From NCBI GenBank assembly GCA_035267785.1, contig DATFLL010000033.1, positions 1 through 34,339 on the forward strand: a stretch of 34,339 bases of DNA. The letters run 5' to 3'. Origin of the DNA: DATFLL01 sp035267785. Lineage in GTDB: Bacteria > Pseudomonadota > Gammaproteobacteria > DATFLL01. The position numbers and the translations under genes were made by a program. Below, piece after piece: positions 8,593-17,330 of the stretch; the stretch's first letter is position 1; each line of letters opens with the position of its first letter. Below the pieces are notes generated by a model. The model was not told the DNA's origin, did not search any database, and saw nothing but the letters and a program-made list of their open reading frames with translations.

Positions 8593-8602
8593 AGCTCACA
8601 GC

Positions 8603-8716
8603 GGCCGCGCTCATAATGGCCTCGAGAAACTCCACCCCAACAAGGTCGAACGCCCCTACGGCATACCGGTTGCGGTAGGCGTGTTCGAGCATGTCTTTCA
8701 TGTTAACCAGAGCCAT
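8603..8716 (-). pseudogene. 5' fragment of class II fructose-bisphosphate aldolase gene
   Basis: Reading leftwards from an ATG at 8716, about 38 codons match the N-terminus of a class II fructose-1,6-bisphosphate aldolase of the Calvin-cycle type: MALVNMKDMLEHAY, then YAVGAFDL and FLEAIMSAA. A usable ribosome site (GGGAGCAGG) precedes the start. The homology stops abruptly at about 8603; the following codons do not continue the family and the trxC stop codon is 10 bases away. The catalytic part (about 300 residues) is absent, so this is a broken remnant. It implies that an intact copy may exist elsewhere and that DNA was lost or joined here. Confidence 0.75.
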
Positions 8717-9311
8717 GACCTGCTCCCGTCTGCTGTATGGCGGCCAATGAACTTGAGCCCGGCTGGTCGGGGTCCGGCGGTTCCCCGGCGACACTTCCGG
8801 CCGGCGGCTGCTATCGTGACCAAAAAACGGGCTGTATCCGAGCCTCCTCCCGAGCGGGTGCAGCGACCGGAACAGGACCGGGCAAGGATAAACCAAAGGA
8901 ACGGGGACAATGAATACCGAGGCCGGATGATCGCATCACAGTTTACCCCGTTCATCCGCGGTCCCACAAAGCCGCCCTGACCGTCTTACGGATAGCGCGC
9001 GTGACCTGCGGCGTGACCATACGGTTGGACATCGTCCTTTCCATTAAGTTGTACTGGGAAAACCGGTAATCCCAACTGAAGCCACAGACGTTGGATAGAT
9101 CGACGGCAATTTCGCCATCCCGGTCGCAGATTGCGAAGCGCGGCATCGGGCACGGTTGAACGCAACCCGACCACAGGCTACCCTGACCTATATCCACAAC
9201 AACACAAACGTCACCCGCGGCCCGCCCTGCCATCCGCCGTAACTGCAGTTAGCGCACTGGCGGACAGCGCCGGGACTAGCGTCGACCAAACCTGAAGGAC
9301 GAACCCGGAAA
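8717..9311. other. Long stretch without a convincing gene
   Basis: About 600 bases lie between the aldolase fragment and a secreted-protein gene. The first part is presumably the old upstream region of the aldolase. A minus-strand ORF at 8952-9233 (93 codons, with four cysteines in its first half) is the only candidate; it has no clear ribosome site or recognisable domain and may be a remnant. No RNA gene, repeat or mobile-element end was seen. Confidence 0.4.
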
Positions 9312-9851
9312 ATGACGATATCACGCGTGGTTCTGTGCGGTCTGTTGTTCGTGACCGCGCCTTGCGCATTCGGCGCCAATACGCAAAACGCCACCGTCAA
9401 GCTCTGGACAGTCGACGCCCACGGCGATTTCGTGCGGTACGTAACCCATGGGAATACGGTTCACGGCCACGAGCTCGGTTTCATCAAGAAAGCCGGCCAC
9501 TGCAACGGCGACATCCTGTGGATATCCTGGTCCACCTATAAGAAGGGACTGAAAGCCTACGAGGGAACCAACGCGACGTTTCGATTCCACACGGGCAAGA
9601 CCTCTTTTTCGTTACCGCTGCCCCTGTTGTCGACATTCAATTTCAAGCACCTGTTGACCGCCGCCGCTTTTACCAACTTCGCCGTCAATGGGCGATTCAT
9701 CACCCTGCTGAAAGGGCACGACGCGATAGACCTTATCATCGCCGGCCCCAAGAAACTGGCGGACCGCTTCGACGTCCACCAGGATTCGTTCAGCCTGATG
9801 GGTTTTGCGCAAGCCCGGGACGATGCAAAAGCCATGTGCCAAAAGTTATAA
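9312..9851 (+). CDS. Secreted protein of unknown function
   Basis: This 179-residue protein is not recognised. It begins with a Sec signal peptide (hydrophobic VVLCGLLFVTAPCAFG, likely cleavage after AFGA near residue 22) and the mature part has no membrane segment. Two cysteines of the mature protein (near residues 63 and 176) could form a disulfide. A GAAGGA sequence lies about 12 bases before the ATG. The next gene starts 27 bases after its stop in the same direction, suggesting a small operon of envelope proteins. Confidence 0.65.
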   Translation: MTISRVVLCGLLFVTAPCAFGANTQNATVKLWTVDAHGDFVRYVTHGNTVHGHELGFIKKAGHCNGDILWISWSTYKKGLKAYEGTNATFRFHTGKTSFSLPLPLLSTFNFKHLLTAAAFTNFAVNGRFITLLKGHDAIDLIIAGPKKLADRFDVHQDSFSLMGFAQARDDAKAMCQKL

Positions 9852-9878
9852 CGATTCTACCGGGAGCCGGAATTGCCC

Positions 9879-10316
9879 ATGCAACCGAGGCTGCGGAGTC
9901 CGCTGGCGACCTGGCTGATGGCGGCCGTCACGGGCGGGATCTATTTGCCTTTCTGGGCCTGGAACGTCGCCACGGAGCTCAATTACGCGGAAGGGCAGAC
10001 CGTATTCCACGTCAACGCCTGGCGACTGGCATTCGGCGTCCTGCTCGTCGCATACATTGCGGGCTTCGTGGTGGCGACCGAAACCGATCGGATCTGGCCC
10101 GTGATGACGGCCGGCTTCGCGCTGCTCGGCCTGTATATTCATGTTCAGCTGGCAATCGGTAACTACATCAAGCGCAAGGACCAGGAGTTGAGCACCCGGG
10201 GCTCGTATAGCCATATCATATCGCTGCTACTGCTATGGATGTTCGCCTTGTACGGTGTTGCGTACATCCAACGGAGTCTCAATAGAATTATCCGCCGTTC
10301 GAGAGCACGTCTGTGA
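9879..10316 (+). CDS. DUF4234-like membrane protein
   Basis: This 145-residue inner-membrane protein resembles the DUF4234 group: a short N-terminus, then a glycine-rich turn between hydrophobic stretches (TGGIYLPFWAW), and four predicted TM segments (about 10-28, 45-66, 74-94 and 110-130) ending in a basic tail rich in arginine. The ATG at 9879 is chosen because GGGAGCCGG precedes it by 8 bases. It follows the secreted-protein gene closely. The function of the family is not known to me. Confidence 0.65.
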   Translation: MQPRLRSPLATWLMAAVTGGIYLPFWAWNVATELNYAEGQTVFHVNAWRLAFGVLLVAYIAGFVVATETDRIWPVMTAGFALLGLYIHVQLAIGNYIKRKDQELSTRGSYSHIISLLLLWMFALYGVAYIQRSLNRIIRRSRARL

Positions 10317-10338
10317 CGCCGCCATGTGGAGGCCGCCG

Positions 10339-10773
10339 GTGACCAAAACACTTGCCTTAGTGGGGATGCTCATCTTCTCCCAGGCGTGCTCAGCCACGGA
10401 CTTCTCGGTACTGGGCGGAGCTTATGTGGACACACTCAACAAGTTCAACGTCAAAGCCGGCTTTATTCTGCGCGACGCCCATGACTATATCCCCGAATCG
10501 ACACAACATTCCGACCCATTCACCTACGCCGACTTCGAAGTCGGCATCGAGGGCACCAAAATAACGGTCGGCAACGGCGACTTTTACGAGGGAGGCTTCA
10601 GCCGTGCCGGGCTCAGCTATGCACAGCTGCGGACCCAAGACCTAGCCGGTTTCGAGCTCGTAACATCCCAACTGATCGCCGCCGACATGGCCCTAAGCGT
10701 CAAGCTCGGCTATTACTTCGGGCTCCGCGGGACCGACAACCGGCTCCTGTTGGGCCTGGGATTCGGGTTCTGA
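10339..10773 (+). CDS. Probable exported beta-barrel-like protein
   Basis: This 144-residue protein is not recognised. The GTG at 10339 is preferred because GGAGG lies 6 bases upstream; translation from it gives a Sec signal (TKTLALVGMLIFSQACSA). The mature part has alternating hydrophobic and polar residues and ends in phenylalanine (LLLGLGFGF), the usual terminal signature of outer-membrane barrels, though it is short for a full barrel. A longer frame opens at 10255, overlapping the preceding gene, and an ATG at 10324 is also possible. Confidence 0.6.
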   Translation: MTKTLALVGMLIFSQACSATDFSVLGGAYVDTLNKFNVKAGFILRDAHDYIPESTQHSDPFTYADFEVGIEGTKITVGNGDFYEGGFSRAGLSYAQLRTQDLAGFELVTSQLIAADMALSVKLGYYFGLRGTDNRLLLGLGFGF

Positions 10774-10816
10774 CGCTGCGCCAAGACGATGCCCACCGCG
10801 CCACTGTACAGCCTTC

Positions 10817-11692
10817 TTACCGCGGGTTCAGCGGCAGATAGATGTCGGTGATCAGCTCGTGCTCCGGCGTTTCGGGTAACAAGTTCAGGTAGTGGCAGAA
10901 CAAAGGGAAGTCGCGAGGCTCTTCTCCGCTGTCCGGCAGCCACTCCCGATACAGATAGTAGATACACTCGCCCATCCGATCGTGCGCTCCGAGATGGCGA
11001 ATGACCGCACAGCGGCCGGCCGGAATCACCTTCCGCTCCACCCCTTGCGGGTTGGCCGGAATATCCCCCGACGCCTCGCCGCAGATATCGAAACGAAAAT
11101 CCGCGGGTTCGGTCGTCTTGGGGTCGTGGTAGATGACCCCCAGTGTCTTGCTGGTCTCGACCGGCGACAATCCGCTCTGCTTGCGCCATTCGATGAAGAC
11201 CCTGACCGAATCGGGCACGGTCTCCGGCGCACCGCGGTGCTCCAGCACGCCCACGGCCATCTCCTCGAATTCCACTATCGCCACCTCCATGGGGGCACTC
11301 CTCTGTCGTTTGGTCATTGGATACTGCGCCTTCCAGGATTCCCAGACGGGCGCCTTTCTGAACTGGGAGGGAGTTTGCCCAAACGTCTTCTTGAACGCGC
11401 GCGAGAATGACTCGGGATTCTCGAAGCCGGCTTCCATGGCGATCTCGATAATCGGGCTATCCAGGCTGAACACCAGCCGATACGAAGCGCGCTTCAGACG
11501 CATCAACTGCACATAGCGGCTGATGCTGATACCGGCGTACTCCGAGAACTGCCGATGGAAGTGGAACTTCGAGAAGTTCGCGACCCGGCTCAGACGCTCG
11601 ACCGACAGCTCCTCGCCGAGGTGCGCATCGATATAATCGAACACCCGGGTGAACCGCCTTGCATAAGCATCTGCCGTTCGAATACTCACCAC
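10817..11692 (-). CDS. AraC-family regulator with C-terminal GyrI-like domain
   Basis: This 291-residue protein has two AraC-type helix-turn-helix units at the N-terminus (about 12-112; LSRVANFSKFHFHRQF and then IIEIAMEAGFENPESFSRAF) followed by a GyrI-like small-molecule-binding domain (about 135-290). The SoxS/Rob/MarA-related proteins with this order sense amphipathic or cationic compounds and control efflux or stress genes. The start is one of two consecutive GTG codons behind GAGGAGG; the second (11689) has the more usual spacing. It is convergent with the gene to its left and has no obvious target next to it. Confidence 0.88.
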   Translation of the reverse strand: MVSIRTADAYARRFTRVFDYIDAHLGEELSVERLSRVANFSKFHFHRQFSEYAGISISRYVQLMRLKRASYRLVFSLDSPIIEIAMEAGFENPESFSRAFKKTFGQTPSQFRKAPVWESWKAQYPMTKRQRSAPMEVAIVEFEEMAVGVLEHRGAPETVPDSVRVFIEWRKQSGLSPVETSKTLGVIYHDPKTTEPADFRFDICGEASGDIPANPQGVERKVIPAGRCAVIRHLGAHDRMGECIYYLYREWLPDSGEEPRDFPLFCHYLNLLPETPEHELITDIYLPLNPR

Positions 11693-11905
11693 ACCTCCTC
11701 AGTGGCCGCTACTATGCCGCAAGGCTGCGCGGGTTGCCTGACCCAAATTGCTGTTTGCCACGCCATAGCCCGCTCCTAAACGGGCCGTGGGCGCGTCTGT
11801 GCGAAAGCGGCTATAATGCCAAAAAATCGGGGCCGGACCTGAAGCTCGCAAGCGATTGGGGCACGGCGGATAAGATAAAGCAACGGACAGCTGAAAGGGG
11901 AAACC

Positions 11906-12334
11906 ATGAACACCAAGGCCGTTATTGCCGCGTTGGTGATCGCCGGTGCAGGCTATCATTTCTGGAGTCAACATCAGGAAGCCAACCAGCAGCAAGCCGT
12001 CCTCGACAGCGCCGACGCGAGCGGCTTTATCGCGTTGCCTCCGGCGGCCGGCGTCGACCCCGACAAGGTCCTCATCCTCGCCGCTCCGAATTGCCCGAAG
12101 GCCGGCGCTCAACGCGCGGCGGCGTTGGCCGAAGCCCTCGCGGCGCGCGGGATTCCGTTTGTTCAGAGCGGCCACATCAGCTTCAAGGCATCGCCGGACC
12201 ATATCCCCGACCGGAAACGAATGGATTCGGTCATGCTCGGGCCCACACCCGTCGTGCTGATACACGGGCGCGGCAGGGCCAACCCGAGCCTCGAGGACGT
12301 GCTGGCCGAGTACAGCGGCGGAAACGATGTCTAG
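11906..12334 (+). CDS. Membrane-anchored thioredoxin-fold-like protein
   Basis: This 142-residue protein has an N-terminal hydrophobic signal or anchor (TKAVIAALVIAGAGYHFW) and a periplasmic domain in which VLILAAPNCPKAG followed by an amphipathic helix looks like the start of a glutaredoxin or thioredoxin fold. Only one cysteine (C63) is present, so it is not a standard dithiol oxidoreductase. The ATG at 11906 has AAAGGGG just upstream, and a TATAAT hexamer lies at 11812-11817. The next gene, a zincin-like protein, begins 42 bases after its stop. The function is unknown. Confidence 0.6.
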   Translation: MNTKAVIAALVIAGAGYHFWSQHQEANQQQAVLDSADASGFIALPPAAGVDPDKVLILAAPNCPKAGAQRAAALAEALAARGIPFVQSGHISFKASPDHIPDRKRMDSVMLGPTPVVLIHGRGRANPSLEDVLAEYSGGNDV

Positions 12335-12376
12335 CCGTTCTTAGAAATCTACCGGCCGCCCGCCCGCGGGACGCTC

Positions 12377-12955
12377 ATGAGATACCTGAAGTGGATAATC
12401 GCGGTTCTGGCGCTGCTGCCGCTGTCGGCACTCGCGTTCTACAAGCCGACCCGGTTAATGATCCCGGAAGTCTTCGGTGTCAGCTGCAGTGAGGCCAATA
12501 TCTGTGTCGACGATCCGACACGGCTTGCCGCGGCCACGCAACTGGTCGCGGAGGCAAAGCAGTTCTTGCGCACCCGCTGGAACCTGTCAGCCGGCCGGCC
12601 AAGAATCGTATTCTGCAGCACGGCCAAGTGCCAGCACACCTTCGGCCATGCCAAAGCGGCGGCGTTTACGTTCGGTAGCGTGGGTATCGTCATCGAGCCG
12701 CGCGGCTGGAAGCGCTATTACGTCGCACACGAAATGATCCACTATTGGCAATCCCGCACGTTCGGCACTCTGGTCCGGCTGCGCGCCAAGCCGTGGATCA
12801 TCGAAGGGATGGCCTACAGCCTCAGCGGCGACCCCAGAAAGCCCCTCCATGAGCCGTTCGAGACGTATCGGCGCAAGTTCGCCGAGTGGCAGCGTTCGCA
12901 TTCCGATGCCCCGCTCCGCCAGTCTCTCGGTAACTTGTTGAGAAAAGGGGGCTAA
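12377..12955 (+). CDS. Exported zincin-like protein (HEMIH motif)
   Basis: This 192-residue protein begins with a Sec signal or anchor (residues 5-21) and contains HEMIH at 118-122, with a downstream glutamate E143 in WIIEGMA. This HExxH...E pattern, with about 20 residues between, is the zinc site of gluzincin metallopeptidases (the 'peptidase MA-like' group). Four cysteines at 37, 43, 80 and 85 could form two disulfides, consistent with a periplasmic location. It is small for a peptidase, so a minimal or regulatory member is possible. It probably shares a transcript with the preceding gene. Confidence 0.65.
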   Translation: MRYLKWIIAVLALLPLSALAFYKPTRLMIPEVFGVSCSEANICVDDPTRLAAATQLVAEAKQFLRTRWNLSAGRPRIVFCSTAKCQHTFGHAKAAAFTFGSVGIVIEPRGWKRYYVAHEMIHYWQSRTFGTLVRLRAKPWIIEGMAYSLSGDPRKPLHEPFETYRRKFAEWQRSHSDAPLRQSLGNLLRKGG

Positions 12956-13007
12956 CGCGAGTTCTGTTCCTTCGCCGAACGCCTCCGGACATCGCACCAC
13001 ACCGCAT

Positions 13008-14135
13008 CTACCGAACCGGTGTCATCACCCCCGGCTGGATTGCCTCGACGCGATACTCCACACCCTCTAGGTCCGACAGCTTGCGGCGGACCCCGTCGAC
13101 CAGCGGATCCGACACGCTTTTCGGCAGCTCGCCCTCGATGGTCATTTTGACGCTGACGTGATCTTCCACGAAACGCACGATCACGCCTGCAATCTCGATT
13201 CGATAGGTGCCGACCTCGTTCTCGTCTTCACCGATAAACCGGTGGCCGATGTCCGGCCGATAGACGTCTTCGATCGCCCTAACGTCCGGAGCGCGGCCGA
13301 GGCCCGCCGCGATCTGCTCGACCTGCTTCCGATAATCCAGTTCCCAACCGACCCGCGCACTCCACAGCGCCTGCCGGATGTCCCACAGGAAATTTCGCTT
13401 ACCGTCCGAACGAAGGAACTCCCACCGCCGCCAGGGCAGATGTTCAGTGTGGGCCCAGGTCATCGTCGCCAGTGACAATTCCCAGGTGCCCAGATTCTCG
13501 ACCAGCGTCTTGCCCGCACCTCTGTCGATCAACCCGCGCGATATCCTGATGAAATCCCCCGACGCCGAAAGCATTGCCGTATGTTTGTGCAGCCAAGGCG
13601 GCAAAACCCCGCTCGTTTTAACGCTCGTGAACGCGTACGAGTCTGTATCCAGCATGTATATGTGATCGATAGCCCCCTTGCGGGACCGGGCATAGCCAAG
13701 ATTACCGATAACATAGATGGTCGAGCCCACCAGGGTTGCACTGTGAAAATCGGTGGGCGGAAAGACGTCCTCCGGATAGCCATACACGGAGACAGAGTCA
13801 TTGGGTCCGATTACGACCACGTCGTTGTATATATGGAAGTCCGGGTCGTAGTGATCCTCGTGTTCACCGCCGATATAAATAACGCGCCCGTCCGGCATCT
13901 GCGTCGAAGACTGGCCGAAGCGCTCAAAACACCAGGTCGGGCCCGCCTCGAATGCGCTGGGCGCGTCCATTTCCTGGACGGCCTGATAGGCGCTGATGCC
14001 GGTCCTGACCAGCCACTCCCAGACGGGATTGTCCATGCGGGTGGGATTGGCCGCCCCTTCACGGGGCGAGCGCCAGGCGTCGAAATCCGCCCGGCGAATG
14101 CCGAAATCCGATGCTGTTCTTTTCGATTCGGTCAT
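13008..14135 (-). CDS. Kelch/galactose-oxidase-like beta-propeller protein
   Basis: This 375-residue protein has no signal peptide. Its middle contains repeated units with the sequence logic of kelch-type propeller blades: GRVIYIGG, STIYVIGN with following aromatic and charged residues, and IYMLDTDSYAF, each about 50 residues apart. The C-terminal third, with many acidic residues, does not look like a propeller. The ATG at 14135 is chosen; a GTG two codons earlier is closer to GAGG. Such proteins usually mediate protein contacts. No catalytic motif is seen, and neighbours give no hint of a role. Confidence 0.6.
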   Translation of the reverse strand: MTESKRTASDFGIRRADFDAWRSPREGAANPTRMDNPVWEWLVRTGISAYQAVQEMDAPSAFEAGPTWCFERFGQSSTQMPDGRVIYIGGEHEDHYDPDFHIYNDVVVIGPNDSVSVYGYPEDVFPPTDFHSATLVGSTIYVIGNLGYARSRKGAIDHIYMLDTDSYAFTSVKTSGVLPPWLHKHTAMLSASGDFIRISRGLIDRGAGKTLVENLGTWELSLATMTWAHTEHLPWRRWEFLRSDGKRNFLWDIRQALWSARVGWELDYRKQVEQIAAGLGRAPDVRAIEDVYRPDIGHRFIGEDENEVGTYRIEIAGVIVRFVEDHVSVKMTIEGELPKSVSDPLVDGVRRKLSDLEGVEYRVEAIQPGVMTPVR

Positions 14136-14309
14136 ACCCACCTGTCCTCGGGAAGCCTACCGCATATTGGACGGCGCGGTCGATCTTTTGGATTTGGTTT
14201 GGGCGTCGGAACCGTCTACCTTTATGAAAGTACCCGCTCGAACCGTGGCTGGCCGTCCCGCAACCAGCGTACCGCGCCACTCGAGCGCCAATACACAAGG
14301 CAGGCACAC

Positions 14310-14645
14310 ATGAACAAGACACTTGCAGCAACCCTCGGCGCCTGTGCGCTGTGCTTTTCGATTCAGGCTTTTGCCGGCGCGGGGTGGACCGACTATACGA
14401 CGGTCGCCGAATTGGTGCCAACGTCCCACCCCTATTACGCGGTCCGACTGCCGGTCAAAGACAATCCGAGCGGATGCAGTCATAAGACCTGGTTCTATCA
14501 GAACTACGGGGCGCTCGGCGCGGACAAGATCTATCTGACACTGCTCGAGGCCGTCAAATCCAAGCTGAAGGTGCGGGTCTACGTAACGGGGAACTGCGAT
14601 TTGCACGGTTATTCCGAAATTTCATCCGTGAGCGTCATACGCTAG
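14310..14645 (+). CDS. Small secreted protein of unknown function
   Basis: This 111-residue protein has a clear Sec signal (NKTLAATLGACALCFSIQAFA, cleavage likely after AFA). The mature part has two cysteines (in SGCSHKTW and TGNCDLHG), likely a disulfide, and beta-rich sequence. An AAGGCAGG lies just before the ATG at 14310; the frame is open far upstream across the divergent gene but that extension is antisense and not credible. Not recognised; probably periplasmic. Confidence 0.65.
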   Translation: MNKTLAATLGACALCFSIQAFAGAGWTDYTTVAELVPTSHPYYAVRLPVKDNPSGCSHKTWFYQNYGALGADKIYLTLLEAVKSKLKVRVYVTGNCDLHGYSEISSVSVIR

Positions 14646-14690
14646 GTTGGAGATATTTCAATCGGCTGCCCAGTGACGGAGACCGACCCG

Positions 14691-15233
14691 ATGAACACCA
14701 AGCGCCCGCGCCTCTTGGGCCCAGGGACTCTGGCACCTCTGCTCCTGATCGCCCATCTAGGCGCGCTACCCCCGGCCGCCGCTCAACCGCCCCCGGCGAT
14801 CCGGGCCGTGCCGGGCGCACCCGCCAGCAAGGCGGCCAGGGCGAACGAGCTGCAGGACCTCGCGGCCGAGCTCCAGGCCCTGCAGGCTCAATTGAATCAG
14901 GTCGCAAAAGAGTTGCAGTCGTTGCTGGCCAGCAAGCCGCAGCCGGGGGGTCCGGCCGACGCCTTCCAGCAGAAGACGGCCAACTGGCAACAGCGGCTCA
15001 CGGAGCTGGAGCAACAGCTGGAAACGTTGCACAAACAGGTTGCGAAGACGCAGGCCAGGCTACGGGCGCTCGGCGCCTCGGGCCTGCCGCAGGCGCGCAA
15101 AGCCGATAGGATGCAGCGCGAGGTTGTACGTCAGAAGCGGCGCATCATTCAGCTTCGGCGCACGCGCCCGGCGCCCGCCTCGCGTTCCGGGCTCCCACAC
15201 AGCGCACCCGAGAAAACCAAACCCCATCGGTGA
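14691..15233 (+). CDS. Exported coiled-coil protein of unknown function
   Basis: This 180-residue protein has an N-terminal signal (hydrophobic LLGPGTLAPLLLIAHLGAL, then PPAAAQ, probable cleavage) and two long heptad-patterned helices (about 48-83 and 92-128) rich in leucine, glutamine and alanine, then a basic, proline-containing tail. The ATG at 14691 has GGAGA 8 bases upstream; the frame opens at a GTG at 14673. It is 45 bases after the small secreted-protein gene and in the same direction. A periplasmic scaffold or chaperone-like role is possible but not shown. Confidence 0.6.
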   Translation: MNTKRPRLLGPGTLAPLLLIAHLGALPPAAAQPPPAIRAVPGAPASKAARANELQDLAAELQALQAQLNQVAKELQSLLASKPQPGGPADAFQQKTANWQQRLTELEQQLETLHKQVAKTQARLRALGASGLPQARKADRMQREVVRQKRRIIQLRRTRPAPASRSGLPHSAPEKTKPHR

Positions 15234-15264
15234 GGGTCAAACGGGACGCCGTCCCCCGTGCTCA

Positions 15265-15880
15265 CTAAGGTCTCTCGTCCCCCGCCGTAGAGTCAACGCC
15301 GACTGCGAGAAAGCCACCGAGGCTCAGGCGGCTCGGCAACACACGCTCCATGGCCCGGGCGGCCGGGCCGCCGCCGGGCAAGAAAACCGCCGAGCGGATT
15401 TCCAGGCCACCCGCCGGCCACGCCGCGAACAAGCGGCGCACTTCGCCGGGCGTGCGCCAGTGCGCACCCCGATAGGCGCCGCGGCCCCCGCGCCGGTTCT
15501 TCCGGCGATACAGAAGACTGTGCCGGTTCAGCAGGCCCAGTCCCAGGTGCCCGCGGGTGACTCTCAGCATCTCGCCGATAGCCCGTTCCTGTTCTTCGAT
15601 GAAACACAACGACGTAACCGCAACGCACAGACAAAAATACTTGTCGGGAAACAGCAGCTCCAGAGCATCGCCAACCTGGTAGCGCTCTCCCTCTGCACGA
15701 TGGTTGTGAGCGAACTCCACCATGGCGGGTTCCGGGCCGACGCCCGTCACCGCCAGGCTGTCAGCGGGGGAGCGGCAGGAAGGTAACCGGTGCCCGGCAC
15801 GCGCCGCGGCGGACGATACGAGGTGTCGCCGACCCGGGCCCCGGCACCAGTTGCGTACAGGCGTCGTCTTCAGGGGTCGT
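15265..15880 (-). pseudogene. Decayed SAM-dependent methyltransferase, paralogue of the gene at 30897
   Basis: The whole stretch aligns with the intact methyltransferase at 30897-31541. Differences that break it: the start codon position holds ACG (15878-15880) instead of TTG; about 50 bases that encode the residues just before SAM motif I are missing; and the remaining N-terminal part is out of frame with the rest. The C-terminal frame is still open (VTSLCFIEEQERAIGEML, then LLNRHSLLYR) and ends in a different tail. The 3' 334 bases are about 95 % identical to the intact copy, whereas the 5' part is only about 70 % identical by eye. Confidence 0.82.
15297..15630. repeat. Long direct repeat, copy 1 (pairs with 30914-31247)
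   Basis: These 334 bases match 30914-31247 without gaps, with about 15 mismatches counted by eye. They cover the C-terminal half of the methyltransferase. Similarity falls sharply beyond 15630. The copies lie in the same orientation 15.6 kb apart and bracket the ArsR-controlled cluster. Confidence 0.85.
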
Positions 15881-16043
15881 TGGTCTTCGCGGGTCCACCC
15901 GCGCGAACGAAACGACCACGCTTCGCCACCGGACACTGACTGTTTCTCGGTGGAGGCTCGGCGTGTCGTTACCTGACATCCCGGTGTCCTCGAACCACGG
16001 AGACAGGTCACACGGTTCGATCACGCAAAGGCTTACCGCGGCG

Positions 16044-17330
16044 TCACAGCTTGTATTTGAATTCCGCCACCACGCGGTCCTGCTTGCCGAAACGGCCGAA
16101 GAAGCCGTCGGTGTCGCCGCTCAACGTGTCGACACTGAGCGCGAGCTCATAGTTCCCGGACAGCTTATAGCGGGCTTGCGCCGTAAACCAGCGATCATGG
16201 GCGTCGAGACCCATCATGGAGAAAAAGCGAATGCTCAGGCGCCGCTGCAGCCAATATTTTTGCGCAAGCAGGCTGAGATAGTTGCCCGTCGGGCTCGCGA
16301 GGTCGGCCGGTTTCCCCTTATCCTGGAAATGAAATATCTGAGTGCTGAGCATCCAGTTCGCCGGTGTCCAGTCCACGCCGACGACCCCGCGCCAGATCCC
16401 GGTGCGACGCTGTTCGGGCAATGCGCCGCTTTGCGAAAAGTTGCGGTACTCGTCCGGCGTAAATAACATCGAAAACCGCCAAAGCACGGAACCGACGGGA
16501 ATGTCGCCGCTGGCTCCGTACCATGTCTGGCGCACCAATGTGGGCGTGACCCGCACCGTAGTCGGGCCGATCATACTCGTGAAGAAGACGGGCTGGTTCG
16601 ACCAACCCCGGTAGACGAGGCCGTTCAGTTCCAGCGAACCGATCTGATCGTGCCAACGCAGCCCCAACTCCCAATTCTTGGGGACCTGGGCAGGATTGTC
16701 CGTCGCCTCAACCTGAGCATTCACCCCTGGCGGCAGGTCGGGCTGTATGTAGAATCGCCCGCCGGCTTCCGGCAGCCGATTGCCGCGAAGGTCAGGACTG
16801 ACGACCAACTGAACACTCTGATCATCCCAATAGCGTTTGACATTGACCATCCATAGGGGAATGCGCGTTCGGTTGGTGTCGCCCAGGACGAATTCCCGCG
16901 TGTCGTGGGGATTGACCAGATCCAACAGGGGGAGCCCGTCGGCTTTTCCCCACCGAACCTCTTGTTTGCCCAGAGTGGTGGACCAGTGCGCCGTTTCGCG
17001 ACTGAGAGTCAGCTCCCGAACCGACCACTTCTCGTACGGGGTGGGCTCAAGCCTGCCTTCCCGGAGATAACGGGCCCGGGCGGCGGCCCCCCAGCCCAGC
17101 CCCGTATTGCTTTGCCATCCCAGGTCCAGGACTTCCTCGCGCAGGACCGGGTCGTTGGTCTCACCCTTGGACAGGCCCAGCCCGCCCCGATAGAGCGCGT
17201 AGCCGGTTATCTCTCCGGCTTCAGCGCACCCAGGTAGACCGATTGCGAGAGCTGCCAGTATATGGAAGATACAGGCGAGACGGCCGCCAAACCGAATGCT
17301 CCTAACGGCGCAAGAATCTCTTCGAGACAT
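16044..17330 (-). CDS. Outer-membrane beta-barrel protein, DUF1302-like
   Basis: This 428-residue protein has a hydrophobic export signal (about 17-38, ending near AEA) and a mature part of alternating beta-strands ending in KYKL. The stretch LGKQEVRWGKADG followed by LDLVNPHDTREF resembles DUF1302-type barrels, which often accompany a lipoprotein-sorting partner and an exporter. It is the last gene of the leftward operon; its start overlaps the end of the sorting-protein gene by 29 bases, so translation is coupled. I infer that it is the outer-membrane exit or acceptor for whatever the ABC system exports. Confidence 0.75.
   Translation of the reverse strand: MSRRDSCAVRSIRFGGRLACIFHILAALAIGLPGCAEAGEITGYALYRGGLGLSKGETNDPVLREEVLDLGWQSNTGLGWGAAARARYLREGRLEPTPYEKWSVRELTLSRETAHWSTTLGKQEVRWGKADGLPLLDLVNPHDTREFVLGDTNRTRIPLWMVNVKRYWDDQSVQLVVSPDLRGNRLPEAGGRFYIQPDLPPGVNAQVEATDNPAQVPKNWELGLRWHDQIGSLELNGLVYRGWSNQPVFFTSMIGPTTVRVTPTLVRQTWYGASGDIPVGSVLWRFSMLFTPDEYRNFSQSGALPEQRRTGIWRGVVGVDWTPANWMLSTQIFHFQDKGKPADLASPTGNYLSLLAQKYWLQRRLSIRFFSMMGLDAHDRWFTAQARYKLSGNYELALSVDTLSGDTDGFFGRFGKQDRVVAEFKYKL

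Noticed and set aside
8590..8630. SacI, NotI and XhoI recognition sequences close together, as in a cloning polylinker.
   Set aside because: The bases around the XhoI and NotI sites encode FLEAIMSAA in frame of the aldolase fragment, a natural family sequence, so the sites are coincidence in GC-rich DNA.
8952..9233. A 93-codon minus-strand ORF in the gap after the aldolase fragment.
   Set aside because: No ribosome site, no recognisable domain and no partner gene; kept only as a note in the gap entry.
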